Assembly: GCA_020744425.1 (NCBI GenBank)
Contig: JAGMUV010000014.1
Location: 806,001-870,000 of the forward strand
Length of the DNA stretch: 64,000 nt
Source of the DNA: Dactylonectria macrodidyma
Taxonomy: Eukaryota; Ascomycota; Sordariomycetes; Hypocreales; Nectriaceae
Direction: 5' to 3'
Both the position numbers and the translations under genes were made by a program. Shown here one piece after another: positions 45,236-56,567 of the stretch (the first letter of the stretch is position 1; every line of letters begins with the position of its first letter). The notes under the pieces are model-generated. The model was not told the DNA's origin. It was given only the letters and a program-made list of their open reading frames with translations, and ran no database searches.

Positions 45236-47178
45236 GGAGAAGGGAATCATGCAGCGGGATCAGTTCATCTTACGAGGTTGGGGCGGTGTATGTACAGTAC
45301 ATGTGTAGATCTCGGCAGACGAAAATGTGATACATCGCTGGCATCGAGGTCAAAGACGGCCCCGTATGTCCCATCAGCAGTTCGGCCGCCTCACTCGTAT
45401 CATGGCTCATCATGCCAGGATCCATGCACATGCCAATTCATCAGCTGTACCCAAAAAGCAAAATGCCCGTTGCCGTACCTAACCATTAATGGGTCCTTGG
45501 AAGAGACTTGCAATTGAGAAAAAAAATTAAAAAATTACAATCCCGTGTCCAACGCTTTTGTAATTGAGACCTCCGCATTCGTCGGAGCTCATGCCATGAT
45601 GCAACATCTGAGCCCCCACGCTCTCCTCTCCTCTCCTTCTCCACCAACATCTCCACCATCATCTCCACCATTGAACCCGGCACCACACTCCACACATTTC
45701 TCCTCTTCTCTCCCCCAAATGCCGACGACAGCTGTCTGGTTGTACGAATCAGGTGTCCCGGATGCCGACTCGCGAATCAGCCCTCCTGCAAGCTGCCCCC
45801 AATCGTTGGCCCCTCCCCCAACGTTCCCAGGAGCTGGGTTGATGGGCAGGTGTTGCAAATGTACCGTGTACAGAGGCAATTGAAAATTACAAAAACATCC
45901 ACTGCCGTCCCGGGTCTGCCGCTGTCTCATGATCTCTTCTCCCCCCCCCTCTCCCCTCCCATCCTTCCGATCCGATATGCCCGAGCAAACTCTCGCGTGG
46001 ATCTTGATGCCACCCTGGAAATGTTTTTTTTTCGCCCCTTGGTAAGCCCTCACTTATTCCCAGCCCGGACGTGGGGGTTGTTTCCCGAAGCTTGGAACCT
46101 GGAAGAGCCGCCGTAGCCCAAAACCCACTGCTCAACCCGAATGATTGCCTACTGTGTGCGTCCTAGTCTACCTGGCATGTGGTATCGCGTTGGGCTACCT
46201 CTGTACACTACTGCGTTAGCCATGTAAACTACTGTAGCTTCAAGCTTCATTTCTTCCAGAGTGGCCTTTTTGCGAATTACGAATACCCGCCCTCCGACTT
46301 GCCGACCATGGCTCCTCTATCGACCCGCTCGACCTTCGACCCAGCCCGCATTCATCATCCCAGCCCACAGTTAATCCATCCCAGTGCGACCGATTCCCCT
46401 TGTGATCGCGTAAAATGCGGGGTCTCCGCGATGCCATGTCCATGCGCTCGCAGAACCGACCTCCCCTGCCACCTAGAGCGCGGCACTCTCACACAGAAAA
46501 GCACACGTTGTCTTTGTCTTTCTCTGTTGATCTTCTGATGCAGCTCAGTCTGCCTACGCCGCATGTCGTCCGCCAGAACAGGAAGTCACAAACGTGACAT
46601 TTACCACACAAATACTCCGTAAAGGTGGCGATGACATCGTGGACTCTGCATGCTCGCCGAGGCCCGGCCGTGTGGCACAAACCGGATATTTCCTTCCCCT
46701 CCGAACCGATGGGATGCAAGTGCGGGAAGTGAGACACGACGGAAAAAGATGGCTTGCATCCTTTCTGCGGGGAATGCCAGTTTTGATGGGGTAAAAAGAT
46801 CCCCATGACCCGAATATCATTGACAAATCTGTCCTATTTTGAAATGCAAGGCTGGCTCGACTACTGTACAACAGCATGGGCAGATGATCCATTGCTGTAA
46901 GCTGTGTGTGAGTGTACTATGCACCCGTGCAATGCCCTTGTCCCCATGTTCCAACACCATACGCCGCACTATTCCATCCATCCCCCCAGTCGGTCATTCA
47001 TCCCCCATCCCGTCGTCGTCTCCGTAGTTGTCTTTTGTCTCCCGTCTTTGTGCTGCTCGAGGTATCAAAATCATTATTACGACACCGCTGACTAGGTGCG
47101 TGTCTGCTTTTCGGTCCCCGCACTCATCGTCCGCTGCTCCGTTTTTTTTATGGTCTTGGTCCAGCCATCCCGTGTCCA
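45236..47178. other. Long intergenic spacer with pyrimidine tracts
   Basis: About 1.9 kb between convergent genes. It has pyrimidine-rich runs at 45,615-45,690 (CTCCACCA-like repeats) and 45,935-45,970. Reading frames here follow this low-complexity bias and show no domain. Nothing coding is supported. Confidence 0.45.
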
Positions 47179-48141
47179 TTACAGCGTCTTCTCAAGATCC
47201 ATGGCATTCTGGAATCCTCGCACAATGACGTCGAGCTCCTTTTGCGCTGGGCCGGCGCATGGCCTTCGGGGCTCGCCGCCGTAGCCGGCAAAGTGGCCCA
47301 GCGCCGCCTTGACGCCGACGAAGCCCGTCTTGATGGCCGTCCAGTCGGCCTTGGCCACGAGCGCCTGCAACTCTCGGGCCTCACGCCACTTCCCCTCGTC
47401 AGCAAGCTCCGTGATGCGCACGCATGCCTTGGGGCACAGGTTGGCCAGGCCCGAGATGGTTCCATTGGCGCCCACGGCGTGGCCCTGCAGGATGAAGTCG
47501 GCACTGCCACCGCCAACGAAGAAGCCTTGAGGGCAGTCGGCCACCACGCGTGCCAGCTTGCCAGTGTTGCCGCACGTGAGCTTGACGCCCACCACGTTGG
47601 GGTGCTGCGCGATCTCGAGGATCGTGTCTGAGCTGAGATCGCGGCCGGCCGCGGCGCCGGGGAAGTTGTACACCAGCAGCGGGATGGGGCTCTTGTCCGC
47701 CACGTCGTAGAAGTGCTGCACAACCAGTGCGTCGGGGAGAAGACCGCCGTAGTAGCTCGGGGGCAATACCAAGGCGTGGGTGGCACCAGCCCGGCCGGCG
47801 TCTTCGCACAGCTGTGTGGTCTCTCTGGTGCTCTGGGCGCCGCAGCCGGCGATCAAAGGGACGTTTGTGCCCTCATGGAGGATGGTGTCTCTTGCGACCC
47901 GGATGATAGCTGTGCGTTCCTCACGAGAAAGATGGGCGCATTCGCCGTTGGAGCCGTGGACAACGATACCCGCAACGGAGGAGTTCAGGAGCATGATGAT
48001 GTGCTTCTCGAGAGCCGCGGCATCAACCTCATCGTCGGCGTTGAAGAAGGCCAGAGTAGGAACGTAGACACCATCACCAAGTCGCAATTGCTCTGCCTTG
48101 GGAGAACCCATCATGGGTGAAGTGAGGAGCGTTGCCGGCAT
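47179..48141 (-). CDS. DHDPS/HOGA-type class I aldolase
   Basis: An intact single exon of 320 aa, a (beta/alpha)8 class I aldolase of the dihydrodipicolinate-synthase family. Landmarks are GVYVPTLAFFNADDEVD at the start of the barrel, VHGSNGECAHLSREER (GxxGE), VLPPSYYGG, LVYNFPGAAAG (Tyr) and VVGVKLTCGNTGKL (Schiff-base Lys). Fungi make lysine by the aminoadipate route, so a true DapA role is unlikely. The likely reactions are 4-hydroxy-2-oxoglutarate cleavage or the 2-keto-3-deoxy-L-galactonate aldolase step of D-galacturonate breakdown (GaaC/Lga1). Motifs alone do not decide. It is probably cytosolic. Confidence 0.92.
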   Translation of the reverse strand: MPATLLTSPMMGSPKAEQLRLGDGVYVPTLAFFNADDEVDAAALEKHIIMLLNSSVAGIVVHGSNGECAHLSREERTAIIRVARDTILHEGTNVPLIAGCGAQSTRETTQLCEDAGRAGATHALVLPPSYYGGLLPDALVVQHFYDVADKSPIPLLVYNFPGAAAGRDLSSDTILEIAQHPNVVGVKLTCGNTGKLARVVADCPQGFFVGGGSADFILQGHAVGANGTISGLANLCPKACVRITELADEGKWREARELQALVAKADWTAIKTGFVGVKAALGHFAGYGGEPRRPCAGPAQKELDVIVRGFQNAMDLEKTL

Positions 48142-50651
48142 TGTAAAAGGTGTGTGGGGGAGTTTTGATGTTGGGTGAGGGTGAGGATGGTGTAAGTCGG
48201 ATGACCAGGCTGTTTTATATGCCTTTCGAACGTCAAGATGAACAAACTCTCAAAAGCAACAGAGAAAAGATAAACTGAATAGTAAGATGAGAGCCCTTTC
48301 CAAATGGTAGGTGTCAGCTGCCTTTTATATCCCAAGAAAGACCTAAGTAGCTGAAAGGGGGGGGGCTGTCATGAGGCTTGTGTGGACAAACAAGGCTCCA
48401 GCGGTGTCCCTTCGGCAGATGGACGCTCATAGAGTGAGCGTGGGGGTTAGCTGGAGTTTGGCTGGGGTCAGGAGTCTTGTGAAGTCAAGGTCATGGGCGG
48501 GTCCTCCGGCCGAGAGAGCCCGGGCCGGGAACGGCCATGAGAGGCGGGTCGCCCGAACAGAGTCATGCTACGTATGAGCAACGAGACAAGAAAAGAGGGT
48601 TTTTGTCACGATGAAGCGGTGGGGGCCGCACAATTGGAAACAATGGCCTGTTTGTGATTTCGTGAGGCTCTAGAAACAGAGCCTCGCAAGCCTCGTCGCC
48701 GGGATGATGCAAGTTCTGGGTGGAGGATGTGCAACGATAGCAAGCCGCGGAGAAGACGAGGTCAGGACGCCACAGGAGGGTGGTACGGTACATACGACGA
48801 CAACAACACCAACACTCCGACTAGCAGTCAGTTGTCGAAGCAGGTACCATCAGCGATCTTCGTCTTCTGATCTGCACCATGGTACCGAGGGGACCGCCGT
48901 GCGCTGAGATTGGCCAGCTGCCCCCCGGAGCAGCCATCACGCTCGCCTCCAAAAGTCCAAGCTATCGACGAGTTTGGACGACGTATCGACGTCTTGGGAC
49001 AAAACCAGTGCCATGGGCTGGGGCGCCGCCTGTGTGCCTGCGCCGCAATGCTGCGAAAGGGCTACATGGCTCATAGCTAGCGAGGCGCGTCAAGCCTCAA
49101 CGAGGCAAAGGCGTGTGCCGTGTACAGTAACGAGAAACGAGAGGCGATGCAACCCCCACGCTGGCCTGACCTTTCTGCCTCCTGAAGGCGGCGCACAAAT
49201 GCACACGAGATGTCAGGATTGTGCATCGTCGTCCAATGGCAGCGACGAATTGGCACGTCGGCTGCTCTTTGGCTGCCTTGGCGAGCTGTGTAACCCTCAA
49301 GCGCCTCCCCCTCCTCGCCGCCCCTGGCTCGCCGTCGATGTCACTTGTCCTGGGTACGCATCTCTCGTCTGCTTTTAGCGCCCCAGAGTTTTGGGTCAGC
49401 CAGAGGCTTTTTCAACTTCTGCGGTTGGCTGGGACGCTGCGGAGTAGGTACCCAGGGCCAGGGGAGAAGACGGTGGAACCGTGGGAACTTGGTGCTTGGT
49501 GCGGCGTGGGGGGGGAGAAGCCTGAAGCTCAGTGCAGAAAACCTGGCAATCTGTAGGTTAAGCGGGCTGTGCTGTGCTGGGTTGAAGGAGGAAGAGACCT
49601 GGTGATGACGATGATATGACGCTTCGCCACTGTGGCGTGAGGATTCAAGGGACGCAGGCAGGGGACGACGGGGAATAGAGGGGAGGCTACCTGCGGTACC
49701 AACCTGGGCAGGTGAGCAGTGGAGAGGACAAGACGAGAGAAAGAGGAGAGAGACGGATGAGGGGAACCGAATTGGCAAACAACCTGGAATTGACCAAGTA
49801 GCGAGTACATGCTACCTTAGTACAAGCCTCCAAGGATCATCAGCCCCAGGATCGTCAGGACCAAAGCCATTGGCAATAATGACTGGTCGATCCGACGCCG
49901 TCACAGATGGCATGTCAGCCTCCAAAGAAAGAAAAATTAGTGACTTCCCGCCAACCCCCGTCCACGGGCATCCCCTGCGGCCGACAGCTTGTCTCTCCCT
50001 TGTCCCTTTTCCAAAAGAACCAGCGCCATGCCCGTCGCGGGGGGGAGGCTTGTCGCGGATAGTGCAGACCGGGAGTCTCACGTGCCACCAAGAACGTGGG
50101 GGGGGATAATCAACCATGGTCGCCGCCCAGTCTGGTGATGGCGATGCTTTGGGTTTAATGTGAACAAACAACATGCCAATGCTTGTCTCCAGCCCCATGT
50201 CTTGCATGCCTGGTCTTGGGCCTCCGGCGGTCAGTCTGTCAGTCAATTGTCAATTGACCTTGAAACAGCCCATGTCGGCATCCCGTGATGACATGGATTT
50301 TTGGTATTTGGTAAGCTGAGTGCGCTTTGCTGTGGAGCTGCCATCGCTTTGCACTTCCACGACTCATTCAACCTCAACGTGGCCAAAGTGTTAAAAGTGT
50401 CGATAGGCTCATCAAAATCAGTTCAGTTGGACGGATATCTACATATCTATATCTCAACAGCTTACTCCCCACACTAAGAATACACAGCCCCTATCCCCAG
50501 GGTCCCCTTATCAAGACGGGCGGTACATTGTTGATTCCCCATGCTCGTGCTGCACAGGTTATCTGAGATGGACGGTATCTTGATTGCCCACGCTGCGCAC
50601 GGTTCTCCTTCACCAGCTGGGGTGCGCGCCCAAGTTATTCAGCTCCAGCTC
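48142..50651. other. Long intergenic spacer
   Basis: About 2.5 kb. A G9 run is at about 48,357-48,365. Several medium-length frames exist on both strands but none has domain character or paired splice signals. I see no gene that I can support. Confidence 0.45.
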
Positions 50652-51773
50652 CTAGCCTCGCCCACCGAGTCGGGTTCTCCAGACCAGATACCCGGCGTAG
50701 CCTAGGAATCCCGTCAGCGCCAGCTTTCCGACGGCGCTCAGTAGGTTGTTGTTAGCTCTGGCCATGCTCTTGGCGAACATCTGGTTCGCGTGGCCCTGGA
50801 ACACGGTGCGGTCATTGAGGTGGGGAAATGGGGATTCGACCATCTGCCCGGTCGCCTCGTCCTTGATCTCGGGCACTGGCACGTCCAGGAAGTCGCACAG
50901 CGGCTCCCATCCTTCCTGGATCGTGTATTCGAGGCATCGTTCGGCGGGGATGCGCTCGTGGAACTCAGCGTACTGGTCCTTGTACCAAGCCAGCGCCTTG
51001 TCCTTGTCCTTACCGTGGTCGTAGCTCTGAATATTAGCCCTCATCACCTTGCTGTAGGCGAACATGGCGCGGACGTTGTTGTCAAATATCAAGCAATAGA
51101 TCATCTTGAGCTTGCGGCCAAGGGATTTAGGTCCGGTCAGCGTGTAGATGCTGTTCAACACGCTGTCGTACCACTTCTCCGGGTCGCGGTTGAGGATGAT
51201 GACCTTGGCGGCCGGATAGGCCTCGGCCAATTCGGCGCCGAAAAACGCGGCGGGGACGTCGCACACGGCCTGGCAGTTGCCGAGAAGACGGTCCCAGTCG
51301 GCGCGGGTAAAGGTCCCCTTGCCCGCGTACTTGGCCTCGATGGCACGGATCCATTCCGGGGAGTGGGACGGGTTCTCAATCACCGAGTGCATGTGGTAGC
51401 AGTCATGGAAGCCTAGTTCCCATAGGGCGCTACGTATGCCTGCGGAGCCGCAGCAAGTCGAGGCGTCAGTCTGTGGATGATGCAGTACGGGATACGGGAG
51501 ACAGGCAGTGTGAAGACAGGACGGAGCATGAGAGAACAAGGCAGGAAGAGGGAGTGATCATCCACCTCATCCATCTGATTGATGGCGTGATGCAGGTATG
51601 GCCCAGGTATTAGATCCAGCGCGACGACCGGTCGCTGCAGAAGCATTGAAGGGGAGCAACATACTCAGAGTCCCTGTACGATGGACACCACACACGATGA
51701 CGCGCATGGGCACGATGCGGTCGGGGAGCACGATGCCCTGAGACTTGTCTTGCGACGCGGATGACGAAGCCAT
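50652..51773 (-). CDS. Sulfotransferase-like P-loop protein
   Basis: Exon 1 (51773-51665) and exon 2 (51439-50652) are joined by a 225-base intron (GTATGT..GCAG), unusually long for this window, giving 298 aa. The junction rebuilds VIVCGVHRTGTLSIRSALWE, the PAPS-binding loop of fungal Sulfotransfer_4 proteins, followed by LGFHDCYHM. The second nucleotide-binding region is VIILNRDPEKWYDSV. A hydrophobic segment near the C-terminus (LALTGFLGYAGYLVW) suggests a membrane tail anchor. Such proteins are often mislabelled NAD-dependent epimerases. The acceptor is unknown. A copy of the inverted-repeat element ends up about 195 bases before the start codon. Confidence 0.88.
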
Positions 51774-51968
51774 TGCAATGGATGAGCCGGATGTTGTGGA
51801 TGTTGGGATACAAACGCGACACGGTGTGTTGATCTAAACTTGGCTATCTGTCCAGCGCCAAAATTGACACGGGCCGAAATCGATTAGCTGATGTGTCTCC
51901 TACTGAGAGCCTCAACTGAGACTCCACACAGCTTATGATTGACTGCTCAGACTTTGGTACACCTACGT

Positions 51969-52189
51969 GGAAGAAAAACACCACACGCCAATTGATCTAC
52001 TACACTAAGCCCATTCGCTTCTCTCGAAAATAGGTAATAACGAACTCTTAAAATAAATTAAATAAAGAAGAAGATAGATCCAGTCCTTAAGTGGTGTAAT
52101 TTTTTCTCGATTCATATCCTAATGTTGCTTATGAAGGAAGAAGAGGGGAGGTTGGTGATTTTAATTATGCTGTGTGGTGTTTTTCTTTC
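51969..52189 (-). mobile_element. Small terminal-inverted-repeat element, copy B (MITE-like)
   Basis: The left end is GGAAGAAAAACACCACAC (51969-51986). The right end is GTGTGGTGTTTTTCTTTC (52172-52189), an inverted match with one mismatch in 18. The interior is AT-rich and matches copy A (23418-23631) end to end in reverse orientation, with point changes and small indels. No transposase is encoded. The place, just upstream of the sulfotransferase-like gene, means it may be part of that promoter. Confidence 0.78.
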
Positions 52190-53153
52190 ACCCCTTGGCA
52201 CATCGATGTCTAAAAATGGTGTGATGCTTGCCAAGGTTGCGTTCTTGTTGGTGTTGATGGAGAGAACCTGCCGTAGATCTAGCCTTATCCGCCACCGCAG
52301 ACAAATCCTGCTCTACAATCTTTCAAAGAAGCCGGGCAATTCGGATACGAGCCTCATCCATCCAGCCAGTGGACTCGGTGGATCGCTCGGCGGAGCGACA
52401 CCGGACGCAAGCACTAACAATTAGCATGCCCTCAGGTCGTTCGCAGGCCCGCGATTTAGCGGCCTCTAGAAGGTTTTAGTGGGCAATCGGAGGTGCCGGG
52501 CCGCGTGGAACAGAGCCTCCAAGGACGGACATTTCCAGGCAGCTGGTCCCTGCAACGAGATCCATCTCTCCCGGATTGGACGAACCATGTAATTATAGCA
52601 ATGGGCGACTATTAGAACCAGGCGCAAGGGCGAGGAAAATTTTGCATGTGAGAGTTTTGCACAATCAGTCTATCTCGACTGCCTGTTACGCGGCCAGGCC
52701 TTGTATCAAACGCAAGAGGGGGTGTGCGAAGTCTCTGCACGCATCACGGAAGTGATTGCGGAATTCGAGTCATCGCTATCAGGGTTTCAAAGCGAATCCG
52801 CAACTGCACGTCGTCCGCACTGCTCCATAACCAAGATGCGCGTCGTTTATCCATCACACCCCGAAGAGGCAATGGGAAGCGCAGATCTAGTCGTCATCTC
52901 ATGGACGAATCCTCAAACGAGACGAGATTAGTCCAGGAAGAGAGAGCTGCGAGCTATTGACCTGGTCCAAGTTCTAGAGCTCACCGAGGTGTCAGTCCCC
53001 ATAAGGCTTTGACTGTCTGCTATTATAGGGTCTTCTGTCCACTAAAGCTCAGGGCAATATCGACGCACGTGGTGCTTCAGCAGTGCATGACGGGTGGTGG
53101 CGGAACCCCTGGCAGAGAATTCTCCACCGAAGGCCGCTAAGAAAACACCATCC

Positions 53154-53250
53154 ATGTCGGCTGGATCGGCGACGCTTTCGAACTACACTTTGTTGAGTAT
53201 CCCGTTGGAAATTCAACTTGTCATTCTTTCATTCTACCCACACCTCGAGG
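53154..53250 (+). pseudogene. Possible F-box-like remnant
   Basis: The frame encodes MSAGSATLSNYTLLSIPLEI followed by QLVILSFYPHLEV. This looks like the start of an F-box (LPxEIxxxILSFL). The rest of the frame (to about 53741) is low-complexity and basic, with no partner domain, and no splice leads to one. It may instead lie within the 5' leader of the next gene. Confidence 0.3.
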
Positions 53251-53885
53251 TCAAATCCACGCCCAAACCCACTCACACCAGCTATCCGAGTCATCGAACC
53301 ATCAAGCCATTCTTGTCTTACAGGCACGCCCGAGAGAGAGTAAAAAAAATCGAACCGCAAAAAGCAACTCAACCGCGGTCCCGCATGGTCCTGGCGATGG
53401 TTCGCGGGCGCAACTCCGTTAGCGATATTGGTGATATCAGTGGAAACAACACCACGATGGAGCTCGTCAACGCCCAAAGAGCCCAACAAGCCTCCGCACA
53501 CGCCCATACTATTCCAAACAACCCATCTCTCTTTACCAGGTCCCAGATCCCCCACCGGTATACCGTCTCGGGCCTCTCTCGGCGACCCACTGTCCCTTAT
53601 CGCCTCTTAGCCGCAAGAACCACAGCTTTGTTTTTGAGGCCCAGTTTTGTTCTCGCCCCAAAAAGCCAAGGCAAAATATCAAGCATGGCTAGACCCTCCT
53701 ACCCAGTCACTTCCATGAGGGACTCTTCTCTTCTTCATTGAGCTCCCGCCGAGCAGCTCGGAGAGACACCGTCTCAGGGCGCCATCTCTTCAACTTCAAC
53801 CTCTTCAACCTCATCGACCTTTAGAAATCCCTTAACCCCTGACCGGCTTCTGACACACTCTCCAACAACTAACAGCCGTGGAGAT

Positions 53886-56567
53886 ATGTCGGCCGAACAG
53901 AACGACAGCGGCCGGCCCAGTGGGGCTCACACGCCTCTCCGCAAGGAAAAGAAGCGCGTTGGCTTTCACGCTGGAGAGCGAGAGAGTTCCGGCAACCAGA
54001 AGGATACCTTTGGCCAAGACGAAGGAATCTTGTCTCCTAGCGCATCCCCTAAGTTGGTCCCGGGCAGAACGCCTCCTGGTGCTCCGGATGCCGTCGAACT
54101 GAGCATTGCCCTGACCAAGATCCTAACCGCGGAGCATGAACGGACCGAAGACCAGCACATCATCCAGGATCGACTATCACCCGCCGCTACAACACCAGAT
54201 GTTGCGATACCAAAGCGACCGAGGCCGGCACTACGGCGGGAAACCAGCTACAACGCCCCTGAGGAGCAGCAAAAGGCCGACCTTGCAGACTCACAGGCCT
54301 CGGCGCGTCAACGCATCTCCATGTCGGTTGCGCGGCAAAGGGCGAACCGTCTAGCGCTCTCCGTCAACTCGGCACCGGGGTCGAGGAGAAACTCGGGCGA
54401 CCTCCAAGCTCCGGTATTCCAGCCTTTGATCGACGACTCGGATGATGACGAGACAGACGTGCCTCTCAAAAGCACGATGATCAACGACGAGCCCAGCCAC
54501 GGCCTCCGGCAGAGGATTCCCAGGATCAACTCCGATACTTGGGAGCATCACACCGTTGCGGAGAACCTGGCCAAGTCTCACATGAACAAGGGGAAGAAGG
54601 ACCTGTTTGTCCCAAAGAACCACGGTAGCACCTCTGGAACCGCGACCCCTATCCTCCATCAAGACTACGCCCACGACTACGTCCCTAGACCGGCCAAGTA
54701 CCGTGGCGGCATCCTCTCCTCACTCCTAAAGCTCTACAATGAAGATAAACCGGGAGCAGGAACCTCTAGCAGTGGGTACAACACGCCTGTTACGCCAGGA
54801 ACTCCTCACCTATCACCTCGACCCTCGCCGCCTACCTCTCGACCAGGTTCATCAGTCGGAACTCCTCGATCACGATCACGAACACGGCCAGGTAGCGGTT
54901 TGTTTAACCACCACCGCTCTCGTCACTCAACTTCGTCCCTGGCTCTCACTGAGCTTATGAAGTCATCATCCATGTTTGCAGCTCCAGGCTCCACCGAGAT
55001 ATCTGATCACTGGGCCGAGAAGCTCAAGCGCGACAAGACGCCTCCCCCTAAGAAGCGTGACCAGATTCGCATCACCGTCCATATCGCCGGTATCATTTCA
55101 CGCCACAAGTACCTATTGAAGCTATGCCGGGCACTTATGCTTTATGGTGCCCCGACGCACCGTCTCGAGGAGTACATGACGATGTCCTCCCGTGTGCTCG
55201 AGATTGAGGGCCAGTTTTTGTACATCCCCGGCTGCATGATCATCAGCTTCGACGACAGCACAACGCACACCACCGAGGTGAAGCTCGTCCGTGTGCTTCA
55301 GGGCATTGACCTAGGTCGACTCCGAGACGTCCACAACATCTACAAGGATGTTGTGCACGACAAACTGGGCGTGGAAGAAGCCACCAAGCGTCTGGATGAG
55401 GTGATGACAGCAAAGAACAAGTTCAGCACTTGGTTCCGGGTATTCTTGTACGGCGTCGCCTCGGTCTGCGTGGCCCCTTTTGCCTTTCAGGGGCGCTTCA
55501 TCGACTTGCCCGTCGCCTTCCTGCTCGGGTGCATCGTCGGGGTCCTCCAGCTCGTCTGCGCTCCCAGCAACGAGCTTTACGCCAACGTGTTTGAGGTGTC
55601 TGCAGCCGTTATCACGTCCTTCATTGCCAGAGGCTTCGGTTCCATCAACGGAGGCGAGCTTTTCTGCTTCAGCGCCCTTGCCCAAAGCAGCATCGCCCTC
55701 ATCCTCCCTGGTTACATGGTCCTCTGCAGCTCTCTGGAATTACAAAGCTACAACATCGTTTCCGGCAGTGTGCGAATGGTGCATGCCATGGTCTATACCT
55801 TGTTCCTCGGTTATGGCATCACCATCGGCACCTCCCTTTACGGCATGATAGACTCAAACGCCACTAGCAGCACGACTTGTTCTGAGCCGCTCAACCGTAA
55901 CTGGTATTTTCTGTTTGTTCCTGCATTTACGCTATGCCTGTGTCTCATCAACCAGGCCAAGTGGAAACAGACGCCCGTCATGATCGTCATGGCACTAGCG
56001 GGTTTCTGTGTCAACAGCTACTGCAGCGCATACTTTGCAGGAAATGGGCAGATATCGAACATGTTAGGAGCTCTGGCCGTGGGTATTCTAGCGAACTTGT
56101 ACTCGCGACTGGGAGGCCATGTGCAAAATGCATGGTTGGATATGGTTGATTGGTGGCATCTCAGCGTTCGACCAAGGCTCTTCAGGAAGAAGCAGGATGC
56201 GTGGTCGCTCCCGTCTCTCAGCGATCCGGAATCCCGCCCTGCCCTCGCGGAAATGCCTCAACAACAGCCTCGAAAGGTCGGCTACAGTCTAGCTGCCGCT
56301 GCTATGCTTCCCGCCATCTTTGTCCAAGTGCCTTCGGGTCTTGCAGCTGGCGGGTCCTTGTTGGCAGGCATCAACTCGGCAAACGAGCTCACTGGCAACT
56401 CTACTGTTTCAGCTGCCGCCAGCAATTTAGGGAGTCTAGACGGAACCGCTTTCAATGTCTTGTTCAAGGTCATTCAGGTCGCCATCGGAATCAGCGTGGG
56501 TCTGTTCTTAAGCGCCTTAATCGTGTACCCGCTGGGAAAGAGGAGAAGTGGCTTGTTCAGCTTTTAA
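53886..56567 (+). CDS. PRM10: Prm10-like ThrE-family membrane exporter
   Basis: An intact single exon of 893 aa. The first ~390 residues are polar, Ser/Pro/Arg-rich and probably disordered, with many potential phosphorylation sites (for example PRSRSRTRPGSG). The ThrE N-domain follows: KYLLKLCRALMLYGAPTHRL, EYMTMSSRVLEIEGQFLYIP and RDVHNIYKDV. Then come about ten membrane segments in two blocks, one starting FRVFLYGVASVCVAPFAF and a smaller ThrE2-like block from WYFLFVPAFTLCLCLINQ. This is the arrangement of pheromone-regulated membrane protein 10 and bacterial threonine/serine exporters. Fungal substrate is unknown. The last segments before GKRRSGLFSF are also hydrophobic. Confidence 0.92.
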   Translation: MSAEQNDSGRPSGAHTPLRKEKKRVGFHAGERESSGNQKDTFGQDEGILSPSASPKLVPGRTPPGAPDAVELSIALTKILTAEHERTEDQHIIQDRLSPAATTPDVAIPKRPRPALRRETSYNAPEEQQKADLADSQASARQRISMSVARQRANRLALSVNSAPGSRRNSGDLQAPVFQPLIDDSDDDETDVPLKSTMINDEPSHGLRQRIPRINSDTWEHHTVAENLAKSHMNKGKKDLFVPKNHGSTSGTATPILHQDYAHDYVPRPAKYRGGILSSLLKLYNEDKPGAGTSSSGYNTPVTPGTPHLSPRPSPPTSRPGSSVGTPRSRSRTRPGSGLFNHHRSRHSTSSLALTELMKSSSMFAAPGSTEISDHWAEKLKRDKTPPPKKRDQIRITVHIAGIISRHKYLLKLCRALMLYGAPTHRLEEYMTMSSRVLEIEGQFLYIPGCMIISFDDSTTHTTEVKLVRVLQGIDLGRLRDVHNIYKDVVHDKLGVEEATKRLDEVMTAKNKFSTWFRVFLYGVASVCVAPFAFQGRFIDLPVAFLLGCIVGVLQLVCAPSNELYANVFEVSAAVITSFIARGFGSINGGELFCFSALAQSSIALILPGYMVLCSSLELQSYNIVSGSVRMVHAMVYTLFLGYGITIGTSLYGMIDSNATSSTTCSEPLNRNWYFLFVPAFTLCLCLINQAKWKQTPVMIVMALAGFCVNSYCSAYFAGNGQISNMLGALAVGILANLYSRLGGHVQNAWLDMVDWWHLSVRPRLFRKKQDAWSLPSLSDPESRPALAEMPQQQPRKVGYSLAAAAMLPAIFVQVPSGLAAGGSLLAGINSANELTGNSTVSAAASNLGSLDGTAFNVLFKVIQVAIGISVGLFLSALIVYPLGKRRSGLFSF

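Larger units (their letters stand above)
51774..53885. other. Spacer with transposon copy and possible gene remnant
   Basis: About 2.1 kb between divergent genes. It contains element copy B (51,969-52,189) and a frame at 53,154-53,250 with F-box-like character (separate entries). The last ~400 bases are probably leader of the Prm10-like gene. No intact gene was found. Confidence 0.5.

Noticed and set aside
47148..47809. Open frames overlapping the DHDPS-type aldolase in other frames
   Set aside because: Arg/Ser/Pro-rich products typical of GC-rich alternative frames; the aldolase frame carries all the motifs.
49341..49778. Open frame of 145 codons on the minus strand
   Set aside because: Ser/Pro/Leu-rich, matches the pyrimidine bias of the strand; no motif or intron support.
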